Shown here: positions 36,706 through 46,300 of the stretch, in pieces | How the letters are laid out: each line of letters begins with the position of its first letter | Numbering within the stretch: the stretch's first letter is position 1 | From: Verticiella alkaliphila | Lineage (GTDB): Bacteria > Pseudomonadota > Gammaproteobacteria > Burkholderiales > Burkholderiaceae_B | Direction: 5' to 3' | DNA length: 64,000 bases | Assembly: GCF_018904615.1 (NCBI RefSeq) | Contig: NZ_JADCNH010000006.1 | Coordinates: 112,986 to 176,985, forward strand | Made by a program: the position numbers and the translations under genes | Notes under the pieces: model-generated | Database searches by the model: none | The model's input: the letters and a program-made list of their open reading frames with translations, nothing else | Told to the model about the DNA's origin: nothing

Positions 36706-37647
36706 ATGGAGCGCTATCTCCTGCGCCAGGTGATGCAGCTCGCGGTCACGCTGCTCGGGATCGTCACCGTCGCATTCTTCCTGGTTCGCCTCATCCCGGG
36801 CGACCCCGCCCAGTACATGCTGGGGGACTACGCGACCGAGCAGGCGCTGGACGCCTTGCGCGTCAGCATGGGGCTGGATCAGCCGCTCTTCTGGCAGTAC
36901 GCCGGGTATCTGGGGCGCGCCGTGACGGGCGACCTCGGCAACTCCGTGATCACCGGGCGTCCGGCCGTCGAAGAGGTGCTCGCGAGCCTGCCCGACTCGC
37001 TCTTGCTCGCTGGCGCTGGCATGGTGCTCGCCGTCATCATCGGCGTGCCGCTGGGCATCCTCACGGCCATGCGCCAGGGATCCTGGACGGACACGCTGAT
37101 GATGCTGGCCGCACTCGCAGGCATCTCGTTTCCCGTGTTCTGGCTGGGGCTGGCGAGCATCCTGCTCTTTGCGCAGGAACTGCAGTGGTTCCCGGCACTG
37201 GGCGCGAGCTCGGGGGGAGGCTTCGGGACCACGCTCTACTACCTGGCGCTGCCCGCCATGGTGCTGGGGGTGTCCGTCGCCGCCTACATCACGCGGCTCA
37301 CCCGGTCTGCCATGCTCGAGATCATCGGGCAGGACTACATCCGCGTGGCACGGGCCATGGGCGTGCCCGAGCGCCGCATCATCTGGCGGCTCGCCTTCAA
37401 GAACGCCGTCATCCCCATTCTCGCCATCATTGGCGTGACCTTCGCGCACTCGCTGGGCAGCGCCATCCTGATCGAAGTGGTCTTCAGTCGCCCGGGCGTC
37501 GGCTCGACGATTCTCAAGGCGGTCTCTGCACGCGATTACCCGCTGGTCCAGGCTGGGGTTCTGGTGCTGGCCGTGGGCGTCGTCGTGGTCAACACATTGC
37601 TGGACATGGCTTACGCCATCGTCGATCCCCGCATGAGGAAACGTTGA
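36706..37647 (+). CDS. Peptide-type ABC transporter permease, DppB type
   Basis: The 313-residue permease begins MERYLLRQVMQLAVTLLGIV and has about six membrane segments. The DppB features are FFLVRLIPGDP near residue 24, MLEIIGQDYIRVARAMGVPE (the EAA loop) and FSRPGVGSTILKAVSARDYP. It starts five bases after the binding-protein stop and overlaps the second permease by one base (TGATG). Confidence 0.93.
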   Translation: MERYLLRQVMQLAVTLLGIVTVAFFLVRLIPGDPAQYMLGDYATEQALDALRVSMGLDQPLFWQYAGYLGRAVTGDLGNSVITGRPAVEEVLASLPDSLLLAGAGMVLAVIIGVPLGILTAMRQGSWTDTLMMLAALAGISFPVFWLGLASILLFAQELQWFPALGASSGGGFGTTLYYLALPAMVLGVSVAAYITRLTRSAMLEIIGQDYIRVARAMGVPERRIIWRLAFKNAVIPILAIIGVTFAHSLGSAILIEVVFSRPGVGSTILKAVSARDYPLVQAGVLVLAVGVVVVNTLLDMAYAIVDPRMRKR

Positions 37648-38558
37648 TGCCAACCGCTGTCTCCACCCCTGCCTTGAGCGCCGCCCCGGTGCCCGCCCCC
37701 CGTCGTCGACGTCCGGAATGGGTCCGGCACTTTCGCCATCCTGGCTTTCTCACGGGCTTCGTGATCCTGGCCTTCATGGCACTCGTGGCGCTCACCGCGC
37801 CCTTCATCGCACCGTACTCGCCGCTCGACACAGACCTGGCCAACACGCTCGCACAGCCCTCGGCCTCGCATCTGCTCGGCACGGATCAGTACGGCCGCGA
37901 CATCCTATCGCGGCTCATCCACGGCACCAGCATCTCATTGAAGGTGGCCGTATCCGTCATGGCGCTGTCGTTGCTGCTGGGCATGACAATCGGTGCGATG
38001 GCCGGCTTCCTGGGCGGCTGGATCGAACGGCTCACCGTCTCGCTCATCGACATCCTGCTCGCCTTCCCCGGGTTCCTGCTCGCGCTGGCGCTGGTGGCGG
38101 CCTACGGGTCGAGCCTGGAGTCCGTGATCATCGCGGTGTCGCTTGCCTTCACCCCGCGCGTGGCTGCCGTCATGCGCGCCGTGGTCCTCACGATCGCGCC
38201 GCGTCCGTTCATCGAGGCCTCGCACGCGCTGGGCATGACGCGCTGGCGCATCCTGCTCTATCACGTGATCCCCAACAGCCTGCCCCCCGTCATCGTCGTG
38301 GCCACGGTGGGTGCTGCCACTGCCATTCTGGGCGAAGCCGGCCTGAGCTATCTGGGCCTGGGCGTTCAGCCGCCCACGCCCACCTGGGGCAACGTCATTG
38401 CCGACGGCCAGAGCTTTCTGCAATCCAACCCGGTGATCTCGTTGTCTGCCGGCTTCTGCATCGCCCTGATGGTGATTGCGCTCAACCTGCTGGGCGATGG
38501 CCTTCGCGACACGCTGGATCCCCAGATGCGCAAGAGCTCGAACGCCAAGATGATCTGA
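37647..38558 (+). CDS. Peptide-type ABC transporter permease, DppC type
   Basis: The 303-residue permease has a basic N-terminus (PRRRRPEWVRHFRHP), the DppC motif HLLGTDQYGRDILSRLIHGT near residues 71-90, and the EAA loop FIEASHALGMTRWRILLYHV. It ends GDGLRDTLDPQMR, typical of the family. The ATG at 37647 overlaps the DppB-type stop. It pairs with the preceding permease to form the channel. Confidence 0.93.
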   Translation: MPTAVSTPALSAAPVPAPRRRRPEWVRHFRHPGFLTGFVILAFMALVALTAPFIAPYSPLDTDLANTLAQPSASHLLGTDQYGRDILSRLIHGTSISLKVAVSVMALSLLLGMTIGAMAGFLGGWIERLTVSLIDILLAFPGFLLALALVAAYGSSLESVIIAVSLAFTPRVAAVMRAVVLTIAPRPFIEASHALGMTRWRILLYHVIPNSLPPVIVVATVGAATAILGEAGLSYLGLGVQPPTPTWGNVIADGQSFLQSNPVISLSAGFCIALMVIALNLLGDGLRDTLDPQMRKSSNAKMI

Positions 38559-38566
38559 GGCTGCCC

Positions 38567-39628
38567 ATGAACGCTGTCGCTCTCTCCGTCGCGCGCCCCG
38601 CAGCCTCGCCGATCGCCGCCCGCGCCCCGCACCGCGTGCTCGATGTCTTCGGGCTCACCACAGCCTTCCCAGGCGACGACGGCCCGATGACCGTTATCGA
38701 CGAGGTCTCGCTGTGGGTGGAACCTGGCAAGACCCTCGCGGTGGTGGGCGAATCCGGTTCAGGCAAGTCCATGACCTTCCTCTCGGCCCTGGGCCTCGTC
38801 GCCGCGCCAGGCAAGGTGGTGGCGGGCCAGGTGATCCTGGACGGTCACAGCCTGACCTCCATGCCTCAGGCGCAACTGCGCACGCTGCGCGGACGCGTCA
38901 TCTCCATGGTGTTCCAGGATCCGCTCACCGCGCTGAATCCCGTCTTCACCATTGGCCAGCAGCTCATCGAAGTGTTGCGCGCGCATCTGCCCATCGGCCG
39001 ACGCGAGGCTCGCCAACGCGCCATCGAGCTGCTCGCGCGCGTGCAGATCCCGGATCCGATCCGCCGAATCGACGACTATCCGCATCAATTGTCCGGCGGC
39101 ATGCGCCAGCGCGTGCTGATCGCGATGGCGGTGGCGCTCAAACCCAAGGTGTTGATCGCCGACGAGCCCACGACCGCGCTGGACGTGACGGTGCAGGCCC
39201 AGATCCTGGATCTGCTCGCAGACCTGCAACGCGAGACTGGCATGGGCGTGGTGCTCATCACCCATGACCTGGGCCTCGTGGCGCGCTACGCCGATCGCGT
39301 GGCCGTGATGTATGCGGGGCGCGTCGTGGAATCCGGCTCGCGCGACGACATATTTCACCGCGCCAAGCACCCCTACACCCACGCGCTCTTTCGCAGCATT
39401 CCGCGGCTGGACTCCGTGGCGGGCGACGATCTGCCCGCCATCGAAGGCCAGCCACCGAACGTGGCTGCCCTCCCACCCGGCTGTGCGTTCGCTCCCCGCT
39501 GCTTTCACCGCCAAGGCCGGGCGGACTGCACCAGCACGCGTCCGCGCAGCGAGGCAACCGACGACAACGAGCATCGCAGCGCCTGCTGGCACTGGCGCAC
39601 GCTGCCCATCCTCAAGCGAGACACCTGA
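38567..39628 (+). CDS. Peptide-type ABC transporter ATPase, DppD type
   Basis: The 353-residue ATPase shows Walker [10 protein letters not shown]-loop [11 protein letters not shown], signature [14 protein letters not shown], Walker [13 protein letters not shown] and the H-loop in [15 protein letters not shown]. The C-terminal oligopeptide-transporter domain has cysteines in [19 protein letters not shown] that resemble the [4Fe-4S] site described for some DppD proteins. The 30-residue N-terminal extension before the core is Ala-rich. One-base overlap with the next ATPase gene. Confidence 0.93.
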   Translation: MNAVALSVARPAASPIAARAPHRVLDVFGLTTAFPGDDGPMTVIDEVSLWVEPGKTLAVVGESGSGKSMTFLSALGLVAAPGKVVAGQVILDGHSLTSMPQAQLRTLRGRVISMVFQDPLTALNPVFTIGQQLIEVLRAHLPIGRREARQRAIELLARVQIPDPIRRIDDYPHQLSGGMRQRVLIAMAVALKPKVLIADEPTTALDVTVQAQILDLLADLQRETGMGVVLITHDLGLVARYADRVAVMYAGRVVESGSRDDIFHRAKHPYTHALFRSIPRLDSVAGDDLPAIEGQPPNVAALPPGCAFAPRCFHRQGRADCTSTRPRSEATDDNEHRSACWHWRTLPILKRDT

Positions 39629-40674
39629 TGGCCATTGTCCCTGATCTTCTCCAGGTGAAAGACCTGCGCAAGACCTTCGCGGCCAAGCGCGGGCTGTTCT
39701 CGCGCAACCGGCGCGCTGTGCATGCGGTGGATGGCGTGTCCTTCTCGCTGGGCACGGGAGAGACGCTTGGCCTGGTCGGCGAGAGTGGCAGCGGCAAGAG
39801 CACGCTCGGGCGGCTGATGCTGCGGCTCATCGATCCGACGGCGGGCTCGGTCCAGCTCGAGGGGCGCGAACTGACCACCTTGTCGCCCGCGCAGGTGCGC
39901 GCCATGCGCAGCGATATCCAGATGGTGTTCCAGGACCCCTACGGCTCGCTCGATCCGCGCAAAACGATTGCCACGACGCTGGCCGAGCCGCTGAAAGTGC
40001 ATGGCACATGGACGCCGGAATCCTCGGCCCGCATTCGGGAAACCATGCTTCGTGTGGGCCTGAACCCCGATCACGCCGAGCGGTATCCCCACCAGTTCTC
40101 CGGCGGGCAGCGCCAGCGCATCGGCATCGCCCGCGCGCTCATGCTGAACCCCAAGGTGCTGGTGCTGGACGAGCCCGTCTCCGCGCTGGACGTCTCGATC
40201 CAGGCTCAGATCATCAATCTGCTCAAGGCACTGCAGCGCGAGCGCGGCCTGAGCTACGTGTTCATCGCCCACGATCTCGCGGTGGTGCGGCATGTCAGTG
40301 ACCGCGTGGCCGTCCTCTACCTGGGCAAGATCGTGGAGCTCGCCGATCGCGACACGCTCTACGGCAACCCTGCGCATCCCTATACCGAAGCGCTGCTCTC
40401 GGCCGTACCGCACCCCGATCCGGATGCCGCGCAGGCGCGCCGCCCGATCATCGCGATCGGCGAGATCGGCTCGGCCACGCAACTGCCCTCCGGCTGTCGA
40501 TTCCACCCTCGGTGCTTTCGAGCGCGTGCCCTCGCAGGCGGAGCGCCGGGCGCCGTGCCCGAGGTGTGCCAACGCGAAGAACCGGTATTGCAAGCCCGAC
40601 CGGCCGGCGGCTTCGTCGCCTGCCACTTTCCCGAGCCTGTGCGCTCGCTTTCTCCTGACTCGACGGAACACTAG
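39628..40674 (+). CDS. Peptide-type ABC transporter ATPase, DppF type
   Basis: The 348-residue ATPase has Walker [17 protein letters not shown]-loop VFQDPYGSLDPRKT, signature FSGGQRQRIGIARAL and Walker B VLVLDEPVSALDVS, followed by FIAHDLAVVRHVSDR. The C-terminal region keeps the PSGCRFHPRC cysteine motif. It completes the five-gene transporter and lies three bases before the second isochorismatase-fold hydrolase. Confidence 0.93.
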   Translation: MAIVPDLLQVKDLRKTFAAKRGLFSRNRRAVHAVDGVSFSLGTGETLGLVGESGSGKSTLGRLMLRLIDPTAGSVQLEGRELTTLSPAQVRAMRSDIQMVFQDPYGSLDPRKTIATTLAEPLKVHGTWTPESSARIRETMLRVGLNPDHAERYPHQFSGGQRQRIGIARALMLNPKVLVLDEPVSALDVSIQAQIINLLKALQRERGLSYVFIAHDLAVVRHVSDRVAVLYLGKIVELADRDTLYGNPAHPYTEALLSAVPHPDPDAAQARRPIIAIGEIGSATQLPSGCRFHPRCFRARALAGGAPGAVPEVCQREEPVLQARPAGGFVACHFPEPVRSLSPDSTEH

Positions 40675-40677
40675 ACC

Positions 40678-41319
40678 ATGGCCTTTCTCACTGACGATCT
40701 ACATTCCAATTACGCGGGCTTGTTCGACACCCGCACGGGCTTTGGCAAAAGCGCCGCGGTCATCTCGATCGATTTCATCGACTTCTATACCCAACCGGGT
40801 GCGCCCTTCTACGGCAAGGGTGTCGTCGACGCCGTGATCGCGAGCGCCCCGCTCTACGCGGCGGCCCGTGAGGCGGGTGTGCCGGTCATCTATACCAACG
40901 TCCTCTACGATGCTGCCGGCAGCCAGGGCGGCATGTTCGTGCGCAAGGTGCCCTCGCTGCGCCGCTTCGTGGCTGGCGAGCCGCTGGTGGCATTCGATGA
41001 ACGGATCGCCCCGCAGCCCCAGGACATCGTGATCACCAAGCATCATTCGTCGGCGTTTTTCGGCACGCCGTTGAGCACCATGCTGCGCGCCATGGGCCAC
41101 GACACCGTGATCCTCACGGGATGCTCCACGAGTGGTTGCGTGCGGGCCACCGCCGTGGACGCGGTCTCGCATGGATTTCACGTGATCGTCCCGGCCGAAT
41201 GCGTGGGCGATCGTCACGACGCACCGCACGCGGCCGCCCTCTTCGACATGAATGCGAAGTACGGCGACGTCATGCCCACGGCTGAGGTCATCGAACATCT
41301 TCAACGCGTCGAGGCCTGA
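40678..41319 (+). CDS. Isochorismatase-family cysteine hydrolase, second paralogue
   Basis: The 213-residue protein carries the triad Asp32 in VISIDFIDFY, Lys121 in VITKHHSSAFFGT and Cys154 in GCSTSGCVRATAVDA, the N-carbamoylsarcosine amidohydrolase pattern. Its similarity to the enzyme at 34228 shows an old duplication; the region after the Asp differs most, so the two may act on different amides. It is encoded within the transporter operon, three bases after the last ATPase. Confidence 0.88.
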   Translation: MAFLTDDLHSNYAGLFDTRTGFGKSAAVISIDFIDFYTQPGAPFYGKGVVDAVIASAPLYAAAREAGVPVIYTNVLYDAAGSQGGMFVRKVPSLRRFVAGEPLVAFDERIAPQPQDIVITKHHSSAFFGTPLSTMLRAMGHDTVILTGCSTSGCVRATAVDAVSHGFHVIVPAECVGDRHDAPHAAALFDMNAKYGDVMPTAEVIEHLQRVEA

Positions 41320-41325
41320 TCCAAC

Positions 41326-42408
41326 GTGCAAGCGACCAGGCCGGTCTGGCAATGGGCAGTGTTGTTGGGCGCCTCCTGGGCGCTCGCCAGGATCCTCGTC
41401 GGCCTGGACTTCGGTGCGGGCATCCTCGTCGGGCCGATGCTCGTGGCCATGGCCATGGGCATGGCCGGGGCCAGCATCGACGTGCCACGTCCCGCCTTCA
41501 ATCTCGCCCAGGCGCTCACCGGCTGCGTCGTGGCGAGCACGCTGGACGCCGGTGTGCTGATGAGTGTGCTGGGCCACTGGTGGCAGATGCTGCTCACCGT
41601 GGGCACCACCGTGGCGGCGGCCACGGTGATCGGCTGGGCTTTGATGCGCTACAGCCCTCTGCCTGGCACCACCGGCGCCTGGGGCACGCTGCCCGGCGCC
41701 GCACCGGCCATGGCGGCGATGGCCGACCAATACGGCGGCGATTCCCGCATGGTCGCCGTCATGCAGTACCTGCGCGTGGCGCTCGTAGTCGGCTCGGGGT
41801 CGGTGATCTCGCACGCGCTGCTGGGCGTCGTCCTGCCCGCCCCGCCGGCCGAGGTGCTGCCGGTGATGGGTCTCGGCCCGCCGCGTCCCGCCGACATGAC
41901 CCAGACGCTCCTCACCCTTGCCGTCGCGACGGGCGGCGCATACATCGGCGTGAAGATGCGCATCATGGCCGGCGCCATTCTCGTGCCCATGCTGCTGGGC
42001 GCCCTCCTGAACGTCACCGGCGTGCTGCCCATCGCGGTCCATGGCGTGCTGCTCGCTGGCGCCTTTGGCATCATCGGCTGGACGATCGGCCTGAAATTCA
42101 GGCGCGAGCTTGCGCGTCCGCTGCTGCATGCGCTGCCTGCCATGGCCTGCGGCATCGTCGCGCTCATGGGGGTGTGCGCGGTGTCTGCCTGGGTGCTCAC
42201 GCGGGTGATGCCGATCGACGCGGTCACCGCGTACCTCGCCACCACGCCAGGGGGCCTGGATTCGGTTGCCGTGATCGCGTTAGGCGCACAAGCCGATCTC
42301 GCTACGATCACCGCGTTGCAGACGCTGCGGCTCTTCGTGGTCGTACTCCTGGGCCCTGCCATCGCTCGCGCGCTCTCGGCCCGACACGTTGCCCGCCTCA
42401 ACGCCTAA
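41326..42408 (+). CDS. AbrB-family membrane protein (putative transporter)
   Basis: The 360-residue protein has about ten hydrophobic segments arranged as two related halves. The first has GAGILVGPMLVAMAMGMAGA and GTLPGAAPAMAAMADQYGGD; the second has MRIMAGAILVPMLLGALLN and YLATTPGGLDSVAVIALGAQ. This duplicated AbrB (PF05145) form is unrelated to the AbrB DNA-binding protein. Members are predicted transporters or regulators of amino-compound metabolism without a proven role. The GTG start is seven bases after the hydrolase, so it belongs to the same operon; export of a product is one guess. Confidence 0.85.
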   Translation: MQATRPVWQWAVLLGASWALARILVGLDFGAGILVGPMLVAMAMGMAGASIDVPRPAFNLAQALTGCVVASTLDAGVLMSVLGHWWQMLLTVGTTVAAATVIGWALMRYSPLPGTTGAWGTLPGAAPAMAAMADQYGGDSRMVAVMQYLRVALVVGSGSVISHALLGVVLPAPPAEVLPVMGLGPPRPADMTQTLLTLAVATGGAYIGVKMRIMAGAILVPMLLGALLNVTGVLPIAVHGVLLAGAFGIIGWTIGLKFRRELARPLLHALPAMACGIVALMGVCAVSAWVLTRVMPIDAVTAYLATTPGGLDSVAVIALGAQADLATITALQTLRLFVVVLLGPAIARALSARHVARLNA

Positions 42409-42439
42409 AATCCCAGGCGCCGCCGTCTCAGGATCCGCC

Positions 42440-43156
42440 ATGCTCGAAGACTTCTCCGTCAGCCGTCAGAAGACGGTCACGCCGCTCAAGACGGACGATC
42501 TACTGGCGCGGCTGCGTCGCCTGATCGTGGACGGCAGCCTGGGCCCTGGCGCGCGGCTCAGAGAGGTCGAGCTGGCCCAGCGATTCTCGACCTCACGTAC
42601 GCCCGTGCGGGAAGCGCTGGTCGCCCTCGAGCGCGAAGGGATGGTGACCTATGAGCGCAATCGTGGCTTCGCCGTGCGACAGTTCAGCGCGCGGGATCTC
42701 TATGAATCGTATGAGATGCGCGCGATCCTGGAGGGCTACGTGTGCAACACGCTCGCCCAGCGGGGCTTGCCGGACGACTGCTTGCGCGAATTGCAGGGCT
42801 GCATCGACGAGGTGAACGCCATTCTGGCGCGGGACACGGAACCCGATTCGCGCGCCGTGGCCCAGTGGCGCGAGGTGAATCTGCGCTTTCACGACATTCT
42901 GATGAACCACGCGGGCAATGCGCTGCTCGACCAGACGCACCGGCACATCGGGCGGGTACCACGCGTGCACGACGTCTTCCGCGCCTTTCATCCCAATCCT
43001 CGATTGACGATCCACCATTACAACTGCGAACACGCGCAAATTCTCGACGCCATCCAGCAACGCAACAGTGGGCGGGCCGAGTTCCTGATGCGCGAACACA
43101 TCTTGCAGGGGTGCGCGGTGTTGAAAGCACACTGGGAAGACGAGGCCGCCAAGTAG
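42440..43156 (+). CDS. GntR-family regulator, FCD subfamily
   Basis: The 238-residue regulator has a winged helix-turn-helix near residues 15-80 (LREVELAQRFSTSRTPVREA) and a helical C-terminal FCD domain with conserved Asp/His residues for metal or ligand (LRFHDILMNHAGN). FCD regulators bind small organic acids and short palindromes. It lies 31 bases after the AbrB-family gene, at the end of the plus-strand arm. The paired ATTGCATGCAAT sites in the divergent promoter are its likely targets. The ATG at 42440 directly precedes the conserved start. Confidence 0.9.
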   Translation: MLEDFSVSRQKTVTPLKTDDLLARLRRLIVDGSLGPGARLREVELAQRFSTSRTPVREALVALEREGMVTYERNRGFAVRQFSARDLYESYEMRAILEGYVCNTLAQRGLPDDCLRELQGCIDEVNAILARDTEPDSRAVAQWREVNLRFHDILMNHAGNALLDQTHRHIGRVPRVHDVFRAFHPNPRLTIHHYNCEHAQILDAIQQRNSGRAEFLMREHILQGCAVLKAHWEDEAAK

Positions 43157-43302
43157 CTCGCGCTGGCCGTCCAATAACATACTGTAAATATTCTCGTCAA
43201 TCGCACGAACGTGTGTTGCTGAACGTGAATCTCAGTTTCATAATCATGCCGCTAGAGCGCTGAAGGCACCCGCCGGGTTGCGGCGCCTCACACGGAACTC
43301 CC

Positions 43303-46300
43303 ATGGCCGAGAACACGCCGCCCACTATCAGCGGCGCCGTCGCCGCGCAGGCCGTCAACGACAACGGAACGCTGTCGCCATTCGCCAACATCGTCCTCAC
43401 CGACCCGGACGGTGACACGCTCACAGTGACGGTTACGTTAGACGCCGCGAGCCGTGGGAGCTTCACGGCAGCATCTTTGATGGCTGCGGGGTTCTCGACC
43501 AGCGATGGCGGCCTGACCTATGAAAGCGGCGCCGGCACGCCCGCAGGCTTGCAGGCCGCCCTTCGGGCCCTGGTCTACCAACCCACGGCAAACCTCGTCA
43601 CGCCCGGCGCGACCGATACCACGGTATTAACGATCCGTGTTTCCGACGGCATCGGCATCACCACGGACAGCACCACGACAATCGTTTCCATGTCGGTGAA
43701 TGACGCACCGAGCTTCAGCGCGCAGGGTGGGGTCTCCGTCGTCTATCAGAACGGAATAGCTGCCGACATCACGACGCACTTGAACGCTACGGATCTCGAT
43801 CCAGACCAGACCCTGACCTGGAGTGTCGTGGACGGCCCCATGTACGGGGTCGTGTACTATGCAGCGGGATCCGCGCCGTCGGGGGGAAGCGATCTCGTGC
43901 CGAACGGGGGGATCACGTACCAGGCGCTCACCGGGTTCGCGGGTACGGATCACGTCACGATCCGCCTGAGCGACGGCCTGGTATCGGTTGATCGCACGCT
44001 GACTGTCCTTGTCTTGCCGGGCGCCGCCAGTCATCTCGACCTGGCCTCCGGAAGCGACAGCGGCAGCTCCAACTCCGACAATGTCACCGCAGCCAGCCTG
44101 CTGACGTTCAGCGGTACGAGCGAACTCGGAGATACGTCGAGCACCGTCAGGGTCTACATCGACACCAACGGCAATGGCGTTTTCGATGCGGGTGATGTCA
44201 CCGCCACCGCGACAGTCAATAACGGCACGTGGACCGTGTCCAACCTGGATGCCAACTCGTTGCGGGACGACACCTACAATGTTTATGCCCAGATCACGTC
44301 CGAAGACGGCACGGCCCGGAGTTTCCGGAGCGATGCACTGTCGATCGCGCTGGATCGCACCGCCCCCACGGTGACGATCACGAGTGATCGCGCCGCACTG
44401 GCTGCAGGCGACATGGCCAGGATTACGTTTACCTTCAGCGAGGATCCTGGTAGCACATTCACTTGGAATCAGTTTGCGGGCGACGTCATAGTGAGCGGCG
44501 GCACGCTCACCTCCCTCCAAGGGTCCGGTTCCACGCGAACCGCGAATTTCATCCCTGCCTACGACAGTGAAGGCGTGGGCAGCATCGAAGTGCCGGGTGG
44601 CTCGTACACCGATGCCGCCGGGAATCCAGGCCAGGGTTCCTCGATCCTGACCATCCCGTTCGATACGCTGCACCCCAGGGTGACATCCATCGAACGGGCG
44701 GACGCGGCGCCAGGCAACGCGACGTCGATTGCCTATGTCGTCACCTTCACCGAGGACGTGCAGCGCCTGGGCACCAACGGATTTGAACTCTCAAAGACTG
44801 GCACTGCCGACGGCGTGATCTCGTCGGTGACAGGGAGCGGCGCCACGTACCTCGTGACCGTGTCCGATATCACAGGCGACGGGTCGTTGCGGCTGGACTA
44901 CCGGGGAGGCACGTTCGGCGCGTTGGACATGCAGGGCAACTGGGGACACCACACGTTCTCATCCGGAGAAGCCCATACCGTTGATCGGACCGGGCCGACG
45001 GTCGGTGCGGTGATTGTCCCGGCGTTCGCTACTTACGAGATCGGTCAGGACCTCAATTTCTTTATCCGGCTCTCGGAAGTGGTGACCGTCGACACGACGC
45101 AAGGAACGCCGACGCTCGAGTTGGCGCTGGACTTGGGACGCAGCGTGTCCGCCTCGTATGTGACGGGCTCTGGCGGCAACCTCCTTTTCTTCACCTACAC
45201 CGTCCAAGCGGGCGATGTTGACCTGAATGGCATCGAGGTGCCTGGCGCCATCGCGCTGAACGGCGCTTCCATCCGAGACGCCGCGGGCAATGATGCCTTG
45301 CTGGAACTCAACGGGGTCGGCTCGACTGCCGGGGTGCTGATCAATGCCCTGCCGCCCTCGGTGACCAGTATCGAGCGCACAACCGACACACTCACCAACG
45401 CTACGACGCTGACCTACACCGTGGTGTTCTCAACGTCCGTTACCGGTGTCGACGCCCAGGACTTCACGCTGATGGCGGACGGTGTGACCGGCAGCATCGG
45501 CCCCGTGACGGGCAGCGGGCGCGAATGGACCGTCACCGTCATCAACGTTCAAGGCGATGGCGAACTGCGCCTGGACGTGAACGCGAGCGGCACCGGGATC
45601 GTCGACCGCGGCGGCCAGGCGCTTGCGGGCGGCTACACCGGCGGCCAGAGCTATAGCGTGGATCAAACGGCCCCCACGCTCGCGGCTGACATCGCCATTT
45701 CCGACGTGACGCTCGCCATCGGCGACACCGCCACGGTGACTTTCACGTTCAGCGAGGCTGTCGCAGGCTTTACCGAGGCCGACGTGACCGTGCCCCACGG
45801 CAGCCTGTCGTCGCTGACGTCACCCGACGGCGGCAAGACATGGACGGCCACGCTGACGCCTGCTGGTGGTGCATCGACCAGCGGAAACGTGCTGACGCTG
45901 AATTACGCGGGCATCTCCGATTTGGCAGGGAACACCGGCGTTGGCACCGCGACCAGCGTCGCGTATGACGTCGACACAGTCCGCCCCGATCTGGCCGCAG
46001 ACATCGAGATCTCGCAAACCAGCCTTGCCTCCGGCCAGTCGGCAACGGTCACGTTCACGTTCGTCGAGGCCATCGCGCAGTTCACCCTGGCGAGTGTGAC
46101 TACCCCGAATGGCACGCTGTCCAATCTCGCGTCCGAGGACGGCATTACCTGGACTGCCACGCTGACGCCGGAGGTGGGCATCAGCGATTCGACGAATGTG
46201 CTGACCCTGGACATGACAGCTATCGTCGACCTTGCGGGCAACGCCGGGCTCGGCTCTGTCTCCAGCGGCAACTACGCCGTGAACACGACCGCACCCACCC

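Noticed and set aside
41326..42408. AbrB transition-state DNA-binding regulator
   Set aside because: The protein has about ten membrane segments and belongs to the unrelated AbrB-named membrane family.
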